Source of the DNA: an uncultured Eubacteriales bacterium
GTDB taxonomy: Bacteria; Bacillota; Clostridia; Oscillospirales; Acutalibacteraceae
Reading direction: 5' to 3'
Assembly: GCA_934486895.1 (NCBI GenBank)
Contig: CAKSQZ010000001.1
Coordinates: forward strand, 186,001-250,000
Length of the DNA: 64,000 nt
The stretch's first letter is position 1. Every line of letters starts with the position of its first letter. The position numbers and the translations under genes are program-made. Shown in pieces: positions 1 to 7,990 of the stretch. Below the pieces are notes generated by a model. It did not search any database and was not told the DNA's origin. It saw only the letters and a program-made list of their open reading frames with translations.

Positions 1-729
1 CGATTTGTTGATCGGCTGTGTCACCGTGACTTCGGAAATGCCCATTGTGAGCTTGGATTTATCGATCTCTTTTCCGCTTTCATCGAGCACCTTGAGCTGC
101 ACCGTATACGATGCGGATTTAGAAAGAGTTTTATCGACATCGACCTCGGCAACTACCGAACCTATTGAATTAAGCACTGTTTTTGAAGCCTTGATATAAA
201 CCGTGTCCTCATTTAAAACAGGCAGTCCGGCGACAAGCCCGTCTGCCGCACTGACACCGTTTACCTTCGGCGTTATTGTGAACGGCAGTTCCTGAACCGT
301 GTCAAATGTGACTTTGACGGTTTCGGGGACAACTCTGACGATTCGGATATCCGAGCTGACCGAGCTTACAAAAGACGCTGTTACTCTCAGCTCCTGTTCG
401 CCGGCGGAAGTGATATTTGTGAACGGAACGCTCAGACGGATATCGCTTTCGGTGAGGTCGCTGATAACATACCATTTGCCCTCGACCTCGACATCTATCT
501 TCTGGCCCTGCCCCTCAACGACCTCAAGACCGAGCTGACCGACAGCGGTGTTCTCTGTTGAGATATTGAGAGGCACGCTTATGGTCATCGTGCGGTCCGG
601 ACTGACAAGCACCCAGATAATGATCGCCATGAGCAGCGACAAAACAAAGATGAACTTATTGCTTTTAACCAGGCGGTCCCACGAAAACGGGGCTCGCTCC
701 GCCTTTTCTTTTTTCTTTTCTTCGCTCAT
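1..729 (-). CDS. ybbR: YbbR-domain protein (3' end beyond window)
   Basis: The reading frame starts at an ATG whose complement is at 727-729 and stays open to the window edge, giving about 243 residues. A charged N-terminus (MSEEKKKEKAERAPFSWDRL) precedes one membrane segment (about residues 27-45, FIFVLSLLMAIIWVLV), followed by beta-rich extracytoplasmic repeats of the YbbR type. The start overlaps the cdaA stop in an ATGA, so the two are translationally coupled. In Firmicutes this partner (CdaR) binds and modulates the diadenylate cyclase CdaA at the membrane. Family call rests on the repeat pattern plus the cdaA neighbourhood. Confidence 0.85.
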   Translation of the reverse strand, partial: MSEEKKKEKAERAPFSWDRLVKSNKFIFVLSLLMAIIIWVLVSPDRTMTISVPLNISTENTAVGQLGLEVVEGQGQKIDVEVEGKWYVISDLTESDIRLSVPFTNITSAGEQELRVTASFVSSVSSDIRIVRVVPETVKVTFDTVQELPFTITPKVNGVSAADGLVAGLPVLNEDTVYIKASKTVLNSIGSVVAEVDVDKTLSKSASYTVQLKVLDESGKEIDKSKLTMGISEVTVTQPINKS

Positions 730-1625
730 TTATCCCCGTCCTCCTTTCGCTTGGAGAATACCTTTGAGAAAGGACTGTGCAATGTATCTGTTTCTGCTTC
801 AGGATCTGAGCCGAGGCGTTTTTTGAGCAGAGTTTTAAGCGATGAAGCGTTATAGTTGCGCTTGATCTTACCACCCATGACTACCGAGATAACGCCCGTT
901 TCCTCCGAAACGATAACAACTATCGCGTCGGATATTTCGGAAACACCGATACCTGCTCTGTGTCGGGTGCCGAGACCCGAATCAATATCCTGATTACGCG
1001 TGAGCGGCAGAATACAGCCGACAGCATATATCTTGTTTTTGCGGATTATCATAGCACCGTCATGCAACGGAGATTTCGGGAAGAACACATTGCAGATAAG
1101 CTCTTTCGACGGTTCTGCCTCGATGATCGTTCCTGTCGCGGCGATCTCACCGAGCATTGTCTCGCGTTCAATGACTATCAGCGCGCCGATCTTATCGTTC
1201 TGCATCGACTGGCAGGCGGTGCAGACCGCATCTATCGACTTTTCAAAGTCGTTCTCCGGCAATGTTCGGCTCATCAGCTTACCGAAACGCTTTAGGCTGC
1301 CTCTGCCGAGATATTCAAGAATACTGCGAAGCTCAGGCTGGAACAACACCACAAGCACGATTATCGCATTGACATACACAGTATCGAGCAGCCAAATGAG
1401 CGCCTTCAGATTTAGCAGCTTTGCGACACCGAACGCGATGATAAACACGGCGATGCCTTTCATAAGCTGTTCTGCTCTTGTTTCTCTTAAAAACTGGATA
1501 GCTTTGTATATAATGAGGGCGACGATAAGAATATCGATAATATTAAGGATCGGGTTGCCCGATGTGACAAGCACCGTAATATTATTCCACAGATCGCTGA
1601 AAAAAGTCCAAACCGCCTGCATCAT
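726..1625 (-). CDS. cdaA: Diadenylate cyclase CdaA
   Basis: Membrane-bound enzyme making cyclic di-AMP from two ATP. The 299 residues have three N-terminal membrane segments (about 27-46, 57-73, 80-96) and a DAC domain with the signature DGA at 189-191 and RHR at 221-223 (GTRHRAGIGVSE). Length is slightly above the usual 270-280 because of a longer C-terminal tail. The RBS AGGAGG lies just upstream of tandem ATGs at 1623-1625 and 1620-1622; either may be used. First gene of a cdaA-ybbR unit; glmM, the usual third member, would lie outside the window. Confidence 0.95.
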   Translation of the reverse strand: MMQAVWTFFSDLWNNITVLVTSGNPILNIIDILIVALIIYKAIQFLRETRAEQLMKGIAVFIIAFGVAKLLNLKALIWLLDTVYVNAIIVLVVLFQPELRSILEYLGRGSLKRFGKLMSRTLPENDFEKSIDAVCTACQSMQNDKIGALIVIERETMLGEIAATGTIIEAEPSKELICNVFFPKSPLHDGAMIIRKNKIYAVGCILPLTRNQDIDSGLGTRHRAGIGVSEISDAIVVIVSEETGVISVVMGGKIKRNYNASSLKTLLKKRLGSDPEAETDTLHSPFSKVFSKRKEDGDK

Positions 1626-1662
1626 TCGCCCTCCTTTTCTCCGACTTTTATGTCATACTAAT

Positions 1663-1691
1663 ATTATATCAACAATGCCTCTCGGTTGCAA
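1663..1691 (-). promoter_or_regulatory. Sigma-A-type promoter of cdaA
   Basis: On the minus strand, TTGCAA (1686-1691), a 17-bp spacer and TATAAT (1663-1668) stand about 40 bp upstream of the cdaA start. Confidence 0.7.
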
Positions 1692-1719
1692 TATTTATTT
1701 TGTAAATTATTTATTACAG

Positions 1720-2448
1720 TTATTCAAAAAGCCCCTTAACAACCGTCCATATCACCGGCACCAAAAGCGAGGGGAGCATATTGCCTGTCTTTATCCTGCA
1801 GTCGAGCGTCAAATTAAGTCCGACTGAAACAATAAGCGCCGAGCCGACATAAGAAAGCGAGCTTATCATGCTGTCGGTCATAACCCCCGAAAGCGCGCCT
1901 GCGAGCAGAGTGAGAGCGCCCTGATACAAAAACAGCGGTATCGCCGCAAACAGCACGCCGACTCCCATTGTCGATGCAAAGACAACGGCTATAACGCCGT
2001 CCAATATTGCCTTGACAAACAATGTGGAGGGGTCTGCGTGAAGTCCGTCGCTGAACGAGCCGACTATCGCCATTGCGCCGACGCAGATCACAAGAGTGTT
2101 GGTAACAAAGCCTTCCGTGAAGCGGTCGTTTCCGCCGGCGCGAACCAGCTTTTTAAGGCGGTCACCGAGAGTAGAGAGTCTGTCCTCTATTCTCAAAAGC
2201 TCGCCTATGACCGTTCCGACAACAAGCGAAATTATCATCATAACGCTGCCGTCTGCGGTGAGCCTGCCGTCTTTGAGTGTGAGCATTTCGCTGAAAACTC
2301 CGCCGAGTCCGACCAGGATAACAGCTATGCCGACCGCTTTTTTGAGCGCCGCCTGCATACTGTCACCGATACCTTTTTTAAATATCATTCCGATAACTCC
2401 GCCGACCAAGACCGCCGCGGTGTTGACTATTGTGCCTATACCTATCAT
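1720..2448 (-). CDS. DUF554 family membrane protein
   Basis: Polytopic membrane protein of the DUF554 (YdfK/YqgA) family; transport substrate unknown. It begins MIGIGTIVNTAAVLVGGVIG, the typical glycine-rich family start, and has six or seven predicted hydrophobic segments. An upstream in-frame extension to 2577 exists, but the RBS GCGGAG at about 2458-2463 sits nine bases before the ATG at 2446-2448, whereas the ATG nine bases earlier abuts it, so 2448 is preferred. It has its own promoter, divergent from trmB. The stop is followed by the cdaA promoter. Confidence 0.8.
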   Translation of the reverse strand: MIGIGTIVNTAAVLVGGVIGMIFKKGIGDSMQAALKKAVGIAVILVGLGGVFSEMLTLKDGRLTADGSVMMIISLVVGTVIGELLRIEDRLSTLGDRLKKLVRAGGNDRFTEGFVTNTLVICVGAMAIVGSFSDGLHADPSTLFVKAILDGVIAVVFASTMGVGVLFAAIPLFLYQGALTLLAGALSGVMTDSMISSLSYVGSALIVSVGLNLTLDCRIKTGNMLPSLLVPVIWTVVKGLFE

Positions 2449-2526
2449 TTTCTTCATCTCCGCACTGTGTAAGCCGGGGTACACTCCCGCCGCAATTGCC
2501 CTTCGGAAATTGCGTAATACATATAA

Positions 2527-2556
2527 ATTATACATTCGCATGATATTCAAAGTCAA
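2527..2556 (-). promoter_or_regulatory. Promoter of the DUF554 gene
   Basis: Minus strand TTGACT (2551-2556), 18-bp spacer, TATAAT (2527-2532). The leader of about 70 nt before the start contains small inverted repeats (GCAATT/AATTGC and CGGG/CCCG) but matches no riboswitch I recognise. Confidence 0.65.
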
Positions 2557-2564
2557 GATTAGAC

Positions 2565-2593
2565 TTGAGATTTTCACGCTCCCGTGGTAGAAT
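2565..2593 (+). promoter_or_regulatory. Promoter of trmB
   Basis: TTGAGA (2565-2570), 17-bp spacer, TAGAAT (2588-2593), about 45 bp upstream of the trmB ATG. Its -35 lies only eight bases from that of the divergent DUF554 promoter. Confidence 0.6.
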
Positions 2594-2639
2594 GTCTTTT
2601 ATGAAAAGGTAAAACCGCTGAAAGGAGCGCACACAGCGC

Positions 2640-3305
2640 ATGAGAATGAGGAGAAAAAAGCACCTTGAAGAAAGGCTTGAAAACACGGGTATCTACTACA
2701 CAGAGATCCGCGAGCTGGAGATGGACACACGAAAAGCGGAGTCGGCTCCGATCGATCTTCACGAGCTTTTCGGGAGATCGGCTCCGATTGAGCTTGAGAT
2801 AGGCTGCGGCAAGGGCGCATTTGCGATCGAGCTTGCAAAGCGGCACCCCGAATATAATATTCTCGCTATCGAAAAATGCAAGAATGTGCTGCTTACCGCC
2901 TGTCAGAACGCCGCCGCAGAGAAGATCCCGAATTTGCGGTTTATCTGCACGGGAGCCGAATATCTCGATCGTCATCTACCCGAAAACAGCGTATCCCGTA
3001 TCTATCTCAACTTTTCCTGCCCCTATCCTAAAGGGAGATACGCAAACCGCCGATTGACTGCGCCGCAGTTTTTGAATATCTACCGCGGCTTGCTTATGCC
3101 CGACGGAGAGATCCATCAAAAAACCGATCATCAGCACTTTTTTGAGTTTTCGATTGAGCAGCTTTCAAAGGCGGGATGGACGCTTAAAAACATCAGCCTT
3201 GATCTTCACTCAAGCGATTTTGAGGGCAATATAATGACTGAGTATGAAAAAAACTTTGTTTCAAAAGGCTTGCCGATCTACCGCCTTGAAGCATATATTC
3301 AGTAG
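2640..3305 (+). CDS. trmB: tRNA (guanine-N7-)-methyltransferase TrmB
   Basis: SAM-dependent enzyme methylating G46 of tRNA. The 221 residues carry the SAM-binding motif EIGCGKG at about 53-59 and the family block LNFSCPYPKGRYANRRL at about 123-139. In most TrmB proteins this block reads NFSDPWPKxRHxKRRL; here the Asp is Cys127 and the Trp is Tyr129, while the C-terminal TEYE signature (about 201-204) is kept. Start chosen at the first ATG, behind AAGGAG. Monocistronic, with its own promoter and a terminator right after the stop. Confidence 0.9.
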   Translation: MRMRRKKHLEERLENTGIYYTEIRELEMDTRKAESAPIDLHELFGRSAPIELEIGCGKGAFAIELAKRHPEYNILAIEKCKNVLLTACQNAAAEKIPNLRFICTGAEYLDRHLPENSVSRIYLNFSCPYPKGRYANRRLTAPQFLNIYRGLLMPDGEIHQKTDHQHFFEFSIEQLSKAGWTLKNISLDLHSSDFEGNIMTEYEKNFVSKGLPIYRLEAYIQ

Positions 3306-3307
3306 CA

Positions 3308-3337
3308 AAAAACCGCCGATTAAACGGCGGTTTTTTT
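3308..3337 (+). terminator. Intrinsic terminator of trmB
   Basis: AAACCGCCG / CGGCGGTTT stem with a short AT loop, followed by seven T. Confidence 0.9.
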
Positions 3338-3338
3338 A

Positions 3339-3390
3339 TTGACAAGCGGTTTTTGCCATGTTATAATCGATATATATAAATATATCGATT
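3339..3390 (+). promoter_or_regulatory. Promoter and operator of the ArsR-family gene
   Basis: A consensus promoter, TTGACA (3339-3344) - 17 bp - TATAAT (3362-3367), overlaps an inverted repeat at 3365-3390. The arms are AATCGATATAT and ATATATCGATT, perfect over 11 bp with a 4-nt centre. The operator begins inside the -10 and covers the start point, so a bound repressor would block transcription. An AT-rich partial palindrome (ATATATTTAAATATAT) also lies just after the gene at about 3704-3720. Confidence 0.75.
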
Positions 3391-3403
3391 ATTGAGGTGT
3401 GAT

Positions 3404-3688
3404 ATGGACGATATTACAAAGCAATCGGCTTTAATTTTTAAAGCGCTGGGAGACGAACGGCGCGCGGAAATACTTTTTCGGCTCACAGGCGGCGAACACA
3501 GCGCGTCTTCATTGATAAACGCTCTCGGCATCGCACAGCCAACATTTTCCCACCATATGAAACAGCTTTGCGGCTGCGGGATCGTCCGCGAAAGAAAGAT
3601 AGGCAGAGCGGTGTTTTATTCGCTGGATCAGGAGGGTGCAAAAAATGCACGGCGGATATTAAAACAGCTCACAAAGCCAAAGGTATAA
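3404..3688 (+). CDS. ArsR-family HTH transcriptional repressor
   Basis: Small winged-helix regulator of 94 residues. The recognition region reads ALGIAQPTFSHHMKQLCGCGIV (winged helix), followed by the wing RKIGRAVFYSL, typical of ArsR proteins of the SdpR/autorepressor kind. There is no clear metal site: the CGCG cysteines lie after the recognition helix. The ATG at 3404 behind GAGGTG is preferred over a TTG at 3392. The gene stands alone between terminators, with a palindromic operator on its own promoter, so autoregulation is likely; other targets cannot be seen here. Confidence 0.8.
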   Translation: MDDITKQSALIFKALGDERRAEILFRLTGGEHSASSLINALGIAQPTFSHHMKQLCGCGIVRERKIGRAVFYSLDQEGAKNARRILKQLTKPKV

Positions 3689-3733
3689 AATTTAATTTAT
3701 ATATTTAAATATATGAATATATAATATAAAATT

Positions 3734-3764
3734 AAGTCCGCTTTCGTGTGAAAGCGGACTTTTA
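3734..3764. terminator. Bidirectional terminator between arsR-type gene and pyk
   Basis: A perfect 12-bp stem, AAGTCCGCTTTC / GAAAGCGGACTT, with a GTGT loop. T-rich on the plus side and followed by A/T-rich sequence on the minus side; serves the two convergent genes. Confidence 0.85.
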
Positions 3765-3769
3765 TCAAG

Positions 3770-5197
3770 TCAGATAGGTTCTCCGACAACATGAATTCTT
3801 ATCATGTTAGTTGTGCCGGACTTTCCGATCGGCACTCCCGCAGTGATGACCGCAAGATCGCCGTCCTTTAATCTGCCCGCATTGTGCGCAGCGCTGATAG
3901 CATGGGAGAACAATTCATCGCTGCTTGTCTTTTCTTCAACGAGGAGCGGTGTGATACCCCACGACATATTCATCTGGCGAACTGTTTTTTTGCTGGGCGA
4001 GCAACCGAGAATATCGATCTGCGGACGGTACTTCGAGATCATTCTCGCTGTTGTGCCCGACTTTGTTACCGTCACGATAGCGGTGGCATCAAGGTCGTGC
4101 GCGGCGGCGCAGGTCGCATGAGAGATAGCGTCGGTCACATTGCAAAGGTCGGTGTGGACAGTCTTTCTGAACTGCTCCTTATAATCGATGTCCTGCTCGG
4201 TGACTTCTGCGATCTTAGCCATTGTTTTAACAGCTTCGATCGGATGCTTGCCTGCGGCGGTCTCGCCTGAGAGCATAATAGCCGAGGTGCCGTCATAGAT
4301 AGCGTTTGCGACATCGGTAGTCTCCGCTCTGGTCGGGCGGGGATTTTTCATCATGGAATCGAGCATCTGAGTCGCTGTGATGACCTGTTTGCCTGCAAGA
4401 TACGCCTTTCTGATAAGCTGTTTTTGAATGATCGGGATCTCTTCCAGCGGAACTTCGACGCCCATATCGCCTCGCGCAACCATAAGGCCGTCCGACTCTT
4501 TTAAGATAGCGTCGGCATTTTCGACGCCCTCGCGGTTTTCGATCTTCGCGATAATACGCATATCGCGGCAGCTGTGACGCTGAAGTTCGGCTTTGATCTG
4601 CTTGATATCGTCCTCATTGCGGACAAATGAAGCGGCTATAAAATCAAAATCGTTTTCAACCGCAAAACGAATATCCGAGCGATCGGACGCGCTGATATAC
4701 GGCATTGAAATGCTGACTCCCGGAACATTAACGCCCTTTCTTGCCGAGATCTCGCCGCCGTTTACAACGGTGCAGACGATCTCTGTTGCGGTGACTGTGT
4801 CAACAGTCATATCGATAAGACCGTCGTCTATCAAAATATGCGTTCCTTTGCTGACATCGTGCGGCAGTCCCTCAAAGCTGACTTTGACCTTTGTTTCGTC
4901 GCCCACAATATCCTTGGTTGTGAGTGTGAAGTTCTGACCCTCATTGAGTGTTACCTTCGGCGTTTTGAATGTGCCGATACGGATCTCGGGGCCTTTTGTG
5001 TCTGCCAGCAAAGCGATCGGAAGATTGAGCTCTCTTCTCAATTTCTTGACTGTCTCAATTCGCTTGAGCTGTTCGTCGTGCGTCTGGTGTGAGAAATTCA
5101 CTCTCGCGACATTCATGCCGGCGAGCATCATTTCGCGCAGGACATTCTCATCGTCCGTCGCAGGACCGAGTGTGCAGATTATTTTTGTTTTCCTCAT
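3770..5197 (-). CDS. pyk: Pyruvate kinase
   Basis: Last step of glycolysis: phosphoenolpyruvate plus ADP to pyruvate plus ATP. The 475 residues begin MRKTKIICTLGPATDDE and include the substrate/metal block DTKGPEIRIG and the signature region MVARGDMGVEVPLEEI. The length is that of the short form, lacking the extra C-terminal PEP-utiliser domain found in Bacillus enzymes. Monocistronic, with its own promoter; convergent with the ArsR-type gene. Confidence 0.97.
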   Translation of the reverse strand: MRKTKIICTLGPATDDENVLREMMLAGMNVARVNFSHQTHDEQLKRIETVKKLRRELNLPIALLADTKGPEIRIGTFKTPKVTLNEGQNFTLTTKDIVGDETKVKVSFEGLPHDVSKGTHILIDDGLIDMTVDTVTATEIVCTVVNGGEISARKGVNVPGVSISMPYISASDRSDIRFAVENDFDFIAASFVRNEDDIKQIKAELQRHSCRDMRIIAKIENREGVENADAILKESDGLMVARGDMGVEVPLEEIPIIQKQLIRKAYLAGKQVITATQMLDSMMKNPRPTRAETTDVANAIYDGTSAIMLSGETAAGKHPIEAVKTMAKIAEVTEQDIDYKEQFRKTVHTDLCNVTDAISHATCAAAHDLDATAIVTVTKSGTTARMISKYRPQIDILGCSPSKKTVRQMNMSWGITPLLVEEKTSSDELFSHAISAAHNAGRLKDGDLAVITAGVPIGKSGTTNMIRIHVVGEPI

Positions 5198-5240
5198 TCA
5201 TCATCACTCCGATAAAAAATCAAAATTTTCTCCATTATTA

Positions 5241-5269
5241 AATATACCACTGTTTTTTCAAAATTTCAA
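5241..5269 (-). promoter_or_regulatory. Promoter of pyk
   Basis: Minus strand TTGAAA (5264-5269), 17-bp spacer, TATATT (5241-5246), about 45 bp from the ATG. Confidence 0.6.
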
Positions 5270-5317
5270 GGGCGTGTTATCATTATTTATCGATTTTTTT
5301 ACTTTACACATATTTAT

Positions 5318-5346
5318 TTGACAAACGATCAAGATTATTATATACT
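5318..5346 (+). promoter_or_regulatory. Promoter of the DUF815 ATPase gene
   Basis: TTGACA (5318-5323), 17-bp spacer, TATACT (5341-5346), 30 bp upstream of the ATG at 5376. Confidence 0.75.
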
Positions 5347-5375
5347 TTAATATATCAATTAAAGGATATGAGTTT

Positions 5376-6566
5376 ATGAAGAAGGATCTTTTGAAAATTG
5401 CGGACGGTATTTCGACTTTGACGATCTTCAGCGGGCTGAAAAGCGATCCGGTCGTGAGCGCGTTTTCCCGATTGTTTGAGGAAAGCGATCTAAGGCACAG
5501 GCTCGACAGTTATTCGACTGCGGTAAACCGCCTTTTTGAGAAAAACGAGGATCTTGCGAAATACTTGTTCGACGCCGTCTCGCAGGACGAAAATATTTTT
5601 GTCCGCCGTATGGCGCTCGGTCTGCCTGTTTCGGAGAATATGCAAAACAGCATCGACAATGAGCTTAAAATTTTGCAGCAGCTTTCGCTTGTAACTCCGA
5701 GCGATATTGCCGAGTTTCTCGGATACGACGGTTTTTTGCCCGAATATTCATCGAGTGAGCTTGACTTCCCCGCGCTCTATGCCGACAGGATCGATCATAT
5801 CGGCACTCACGGCTACGGCATTTTTGCCGGACACAATATCTTCACACTGAACGAGGGCGCGCTTATTCCCGTGCGCCACCCCGACGAGATAACGCTCTCG
5901 CGCCTTATCGGGTATCGCAAACAGCGGCAGACCGTTGTTGACAACACAGTCGCTTTGCTTGAGGGTCGGCATGCGCTCAACCTTCTGCTCTACGGCGACG
6001 CCGGCACAGGCAAGTCGTCAACGGTGAAAGCGATCGCCAACGAGTTTCAGGATAAGGGGCTGCGGCTTATTGAACTTAAAAAGAGCCAGCTTCGGGATAT
6101 TCCCGCAGTCGTTGAGACGATCGGAAAAAATCCGCTGAAGTTTATTATCTTTATCGATGATCTTTCGTTCAACGAGAATGACGATGATTTTGCCGCACTT
6201 AAAGCGGCTCTTGAGGGTTCGGTCTCGGCGCTGTCGGAAAACACCGTCATCTATGCAACAAGCAACCGCCGCCACCTTATAAAAGAGGACATCGAATCGC
6301 GGTCAGGCTCGGAGCTGCACGAGAACGACACAATTCAGGAATTAGTTTCGCTTTCGGAGCGGTTCGGTCTTACTGTCAGCTTTATGAAGCCGAATAAGCA
6401 GGAGTATACCGAGATAGTGCTCGGGCTTGCAAAGCTTCACGGACTGAGCGTGCCGGAGGACAGGCTAATACTCGAAGCCGAGCGTTTTGCACTGCGCCAT
6501 GCGGGCAGGAGCGCGCGAACGGCAAAGCAGTTTATCGATTATGCGATAAGCGTTGATATGAAGTAA
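5376..6566 (+). CDS. AAA+ ATPase, DUF815 family
   Basis: The 396 residues have a divergent helical N-terminal half (about 1-190) and a C-terminal AAA+ core with Walker A GDAGTGKSS (about 208-216) and Walker B FIIFIDDLSF (about 256-265). This matches the DUF815 (YokD/YjgR-like predicted ATPase) family, whose role is unproven. It is monocistronic, between its own promoter and terminator, so context gives no function. Confidence 0.85.
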   Translation: MKKDLLKIADGISTLTIFSGLKSDPVVSAFSRLFEESDLRHRLDSYSTAVNRLFEKNEDLAKYLFDAVSQDENIFVRRMALGLPVSENMQNSIDNELKILQQLSLVTPSDIAEFLGYDGFLPEYSSSELDFPALYADRIDHIGTHGYGIFAGHNIFTLNEGALIPVRHPDEITLSRLIGYRKQRQTVVDNTVALLEGRHALNLLLYGDAGTGKSSTVKAIANEFQDKGLRLIELKKSQLRDIPAVVETIGKNPLKFIIFIDDLSFNENDDDFAALKAALEGSVSALSENTVIYATSNRRHLIKEDIESRSGSELHENDTIQELVSLSERFGLTVSFMKPNKQEYTEIVLGLAKLHGLSVPEDRLILEAERFALRHAGRSARTAKQFIDYAISVDMK

Positions 6567-6570
6567 AAGA

Positions 6571-6604
6571 AAAAACCGTGCATTTTAAAATGCACGGTTT
6601 TATT
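6571..6604 (+). terminator. Terminator of the DUF815 gene
   Basis: ACCGTGCATTTT / AAAATGCACGGT stem-loop with flanking A and T tracts; could also stop the convergent minus-strand gene. Confidence 0.85.
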
Positions 6605-6614
6605 ATATGGCTCG

Positions 6615-7097
6615 TTATTCCTTCGGATCGGTGACTGCCGCTTTCAGGCACCAGATAAGCACTGTCAGCATAACGATATCGAAGAAGACATACGGTGCAT
6701 GGTACACCGAGAAATATCTAAGGCTATAGCCCTCTGAGAGCTGGCTGATTATCTGATAAGCATTATAAATAAAGTCCGCTCCGAAGACAAAAAGTGCGCC
6801 GCCGACTGCGGGGATATAAAGCTTCTTTATGCATTTGAACGGCGGCTTAGCCATAACCAAAGCGGCAAAAAGCATAAGAGCGAGCATCAAAACTCCGAAT
6901 ACGATGAACAAAATACCTGTTACAATGTCGTTCGGCACGGTTTTCTCGCCGACAAATGTAAGATACCAGGGCAGACGGCAGACAAACACGCTCATTTTAT
7001 AAATTTCCGCAAAAAACACATTCACAATATCAAACACTGTGAAAACAAAAAGCAGTGCGCAGATCGCCGCTCCCGCTCTGCTGACAATTTTATTCAT
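6615..7097 (-). CDS. Hypothetical membrane protein (four TM segments)
   Basis: Not recognised. 160 residues starting MNKIVSRAGAAICALLF, with four hydrophobic segments at about 9-28, 58-80, 92-112 and 132-150, and a short charged C-terminus (TDPKE). The loop after the first segment contains aromatic residues (FAEIYKMSVFVCRLPWYL). The ATG at 7095-7097 has AGAGGTG seven bases upstream and is preferred to a GTG nine bases earlier. Alone, on the strand opposite to both neighbours. Confidence 0.65.
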   Translation of the reverse strand: MNKIVSRAGAAICALLFVFTVFDIVNVFFAEIYKMSVFVCRLPWYLTFVGEKTVPNDIVTGILFIVFGVLMLALMLFAALVMAKPPFKCIKKLYIPAVGGALFVFGADFIYNAYQIISQLSEGYSLRYFSVYHAPYVFFDIVMLTVLIWCLKAAVTDPKE

Positions 7098-7240
7098 CTC
7101 CCACACCTCTTAAAAATCATCTCTTTTTTCATTGTACCACGCAAACGCACAAAAAGCAAATAAAATCTTCCGAAAAAGGTATATTTTTTTCCTTTTAATT
7201 TACACTCGAAAAGGCAGCCGAAAATTCAGTATTTGGAGTA

Positions 7241-7269
7241 TTTACAACAGCGCGGTATCGCCTTATCAT
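7241..7269 (+). promoter_or_regulatory. Putative promoter of the MecA-like gene
   Basis: TTTACA (7241-7246), 17-bp spacer, TATCAT (7264-7269), 25 bp before the ATG. Confidence 0.5.
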
Positions 7270-7293
7270 AATAGTAAAAGGAAGGCGGTTTTT

Positions 7294-7785
7294 ATGAAAC
7301 TCAGCGTGATAAAACAAAATCGGCTTTGCGCCGTTATCTCCGGCAAGGAGCTTGAAAAGCAAAGCCTTGATTACAAAACAGCTTCCGTTATGTCCGAGAG
7401 CACACGGCGGTATCTTCTCGAGATCTATTCGGGCAATGCAAGCCGACTCGGTCTGCCGTCCGCCCCCGAACACCTTGAGATCGCACTTTATCCGTTTATA
7501 AACGGCGGAATGACCGTTGTTTACTCGGCAGGATCGAATGAGCCGTTTTTCTGCCGGTTTGAGTGTGCCGACGATCTGCTCGACTGTTTATCAAAGCTTG
7601 CAGAGCTGAAAAGCGAGATCGGCTCATTCACCCTCTTCAAGACAAACGACAGCTACTGCGCGCAGGTTTCATCAAGCGAAAAAGCACAGCAGTTTCTCTT
7701 AGAATACGGCAGTGAAAAATGCTGTCAGAAAAAAGAGTTTTATTTGAATTATGCCGAAAAAATATCGCAAAATTTATTTACATAA
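7294..7785 (+). CDS. MecA-like adaptor protein
   Basis: 163 residues starting MKLSVIKQNRLCAVISGKEL. The layout resembles MecA adaptors that deliver substrates to ClpC: an N-terminal domain with a ligand-recognition fold (about 1-50), a linker, and a C-terminal half with the family-type strand EIALYPFINGGMTVVYS (about 66-82) and a final helical region. It is shorter than Bacillus MecA (about 218) and the acidic linker is reduced, as in other clostridial forms. Start set by RBS GGAAGG before the ATG at 7294. An alternative is an unassigned clostridial protein; the MecA call is moderate. Confidence 0.55.
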   Translation: MKLSVIKQNRLCAVISGKELEKQSLDYKTASVMSESTRRYLLEIYSGNASRLGLPSAPEHLEIALYPFINGGMTVVYSAGSNEPFFCRFECADDLLDCLSKLAELKSEIGSFTLFKTNDSYCAQVSSSEKAQQFLLEYGSEKCCQKKEFYLNYAEKISQNLFT

Positions 7786-7866
7786 TTGTAATTTGACATT
7801 TAATAAAAATACGCTCCGTATTTTTCGCACTATCAAGGGTATTGTGGAAAACTATGTGGAAAATAT

Positions 7867-7897
7867 GAAAAAAGGGCGAAATTATCGCCTTTTTTCA
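7867..7897. terminator. Bidirectional terminator (MecA-like gene / hemZ)
   Basis: GGCGA / TCGCC stem with AATTA loop, A6 before and T6 after, so it can act on both convergent transcripts. The rest of 7786-7990 shows only short AT-rich direct repeats (for example CGGTTACAAAT twice at about 7961-7979). Confidence 0.75.
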
Positions 7898-7990
7898 CTG
7901 TGGAAAGTCGTTTGTAGGGTGTGTTTTGTTAGATTTTGTCAAATTTCAATGAGTATAATTCGGTTACAAATCGGTTACAAAATCGGATTT

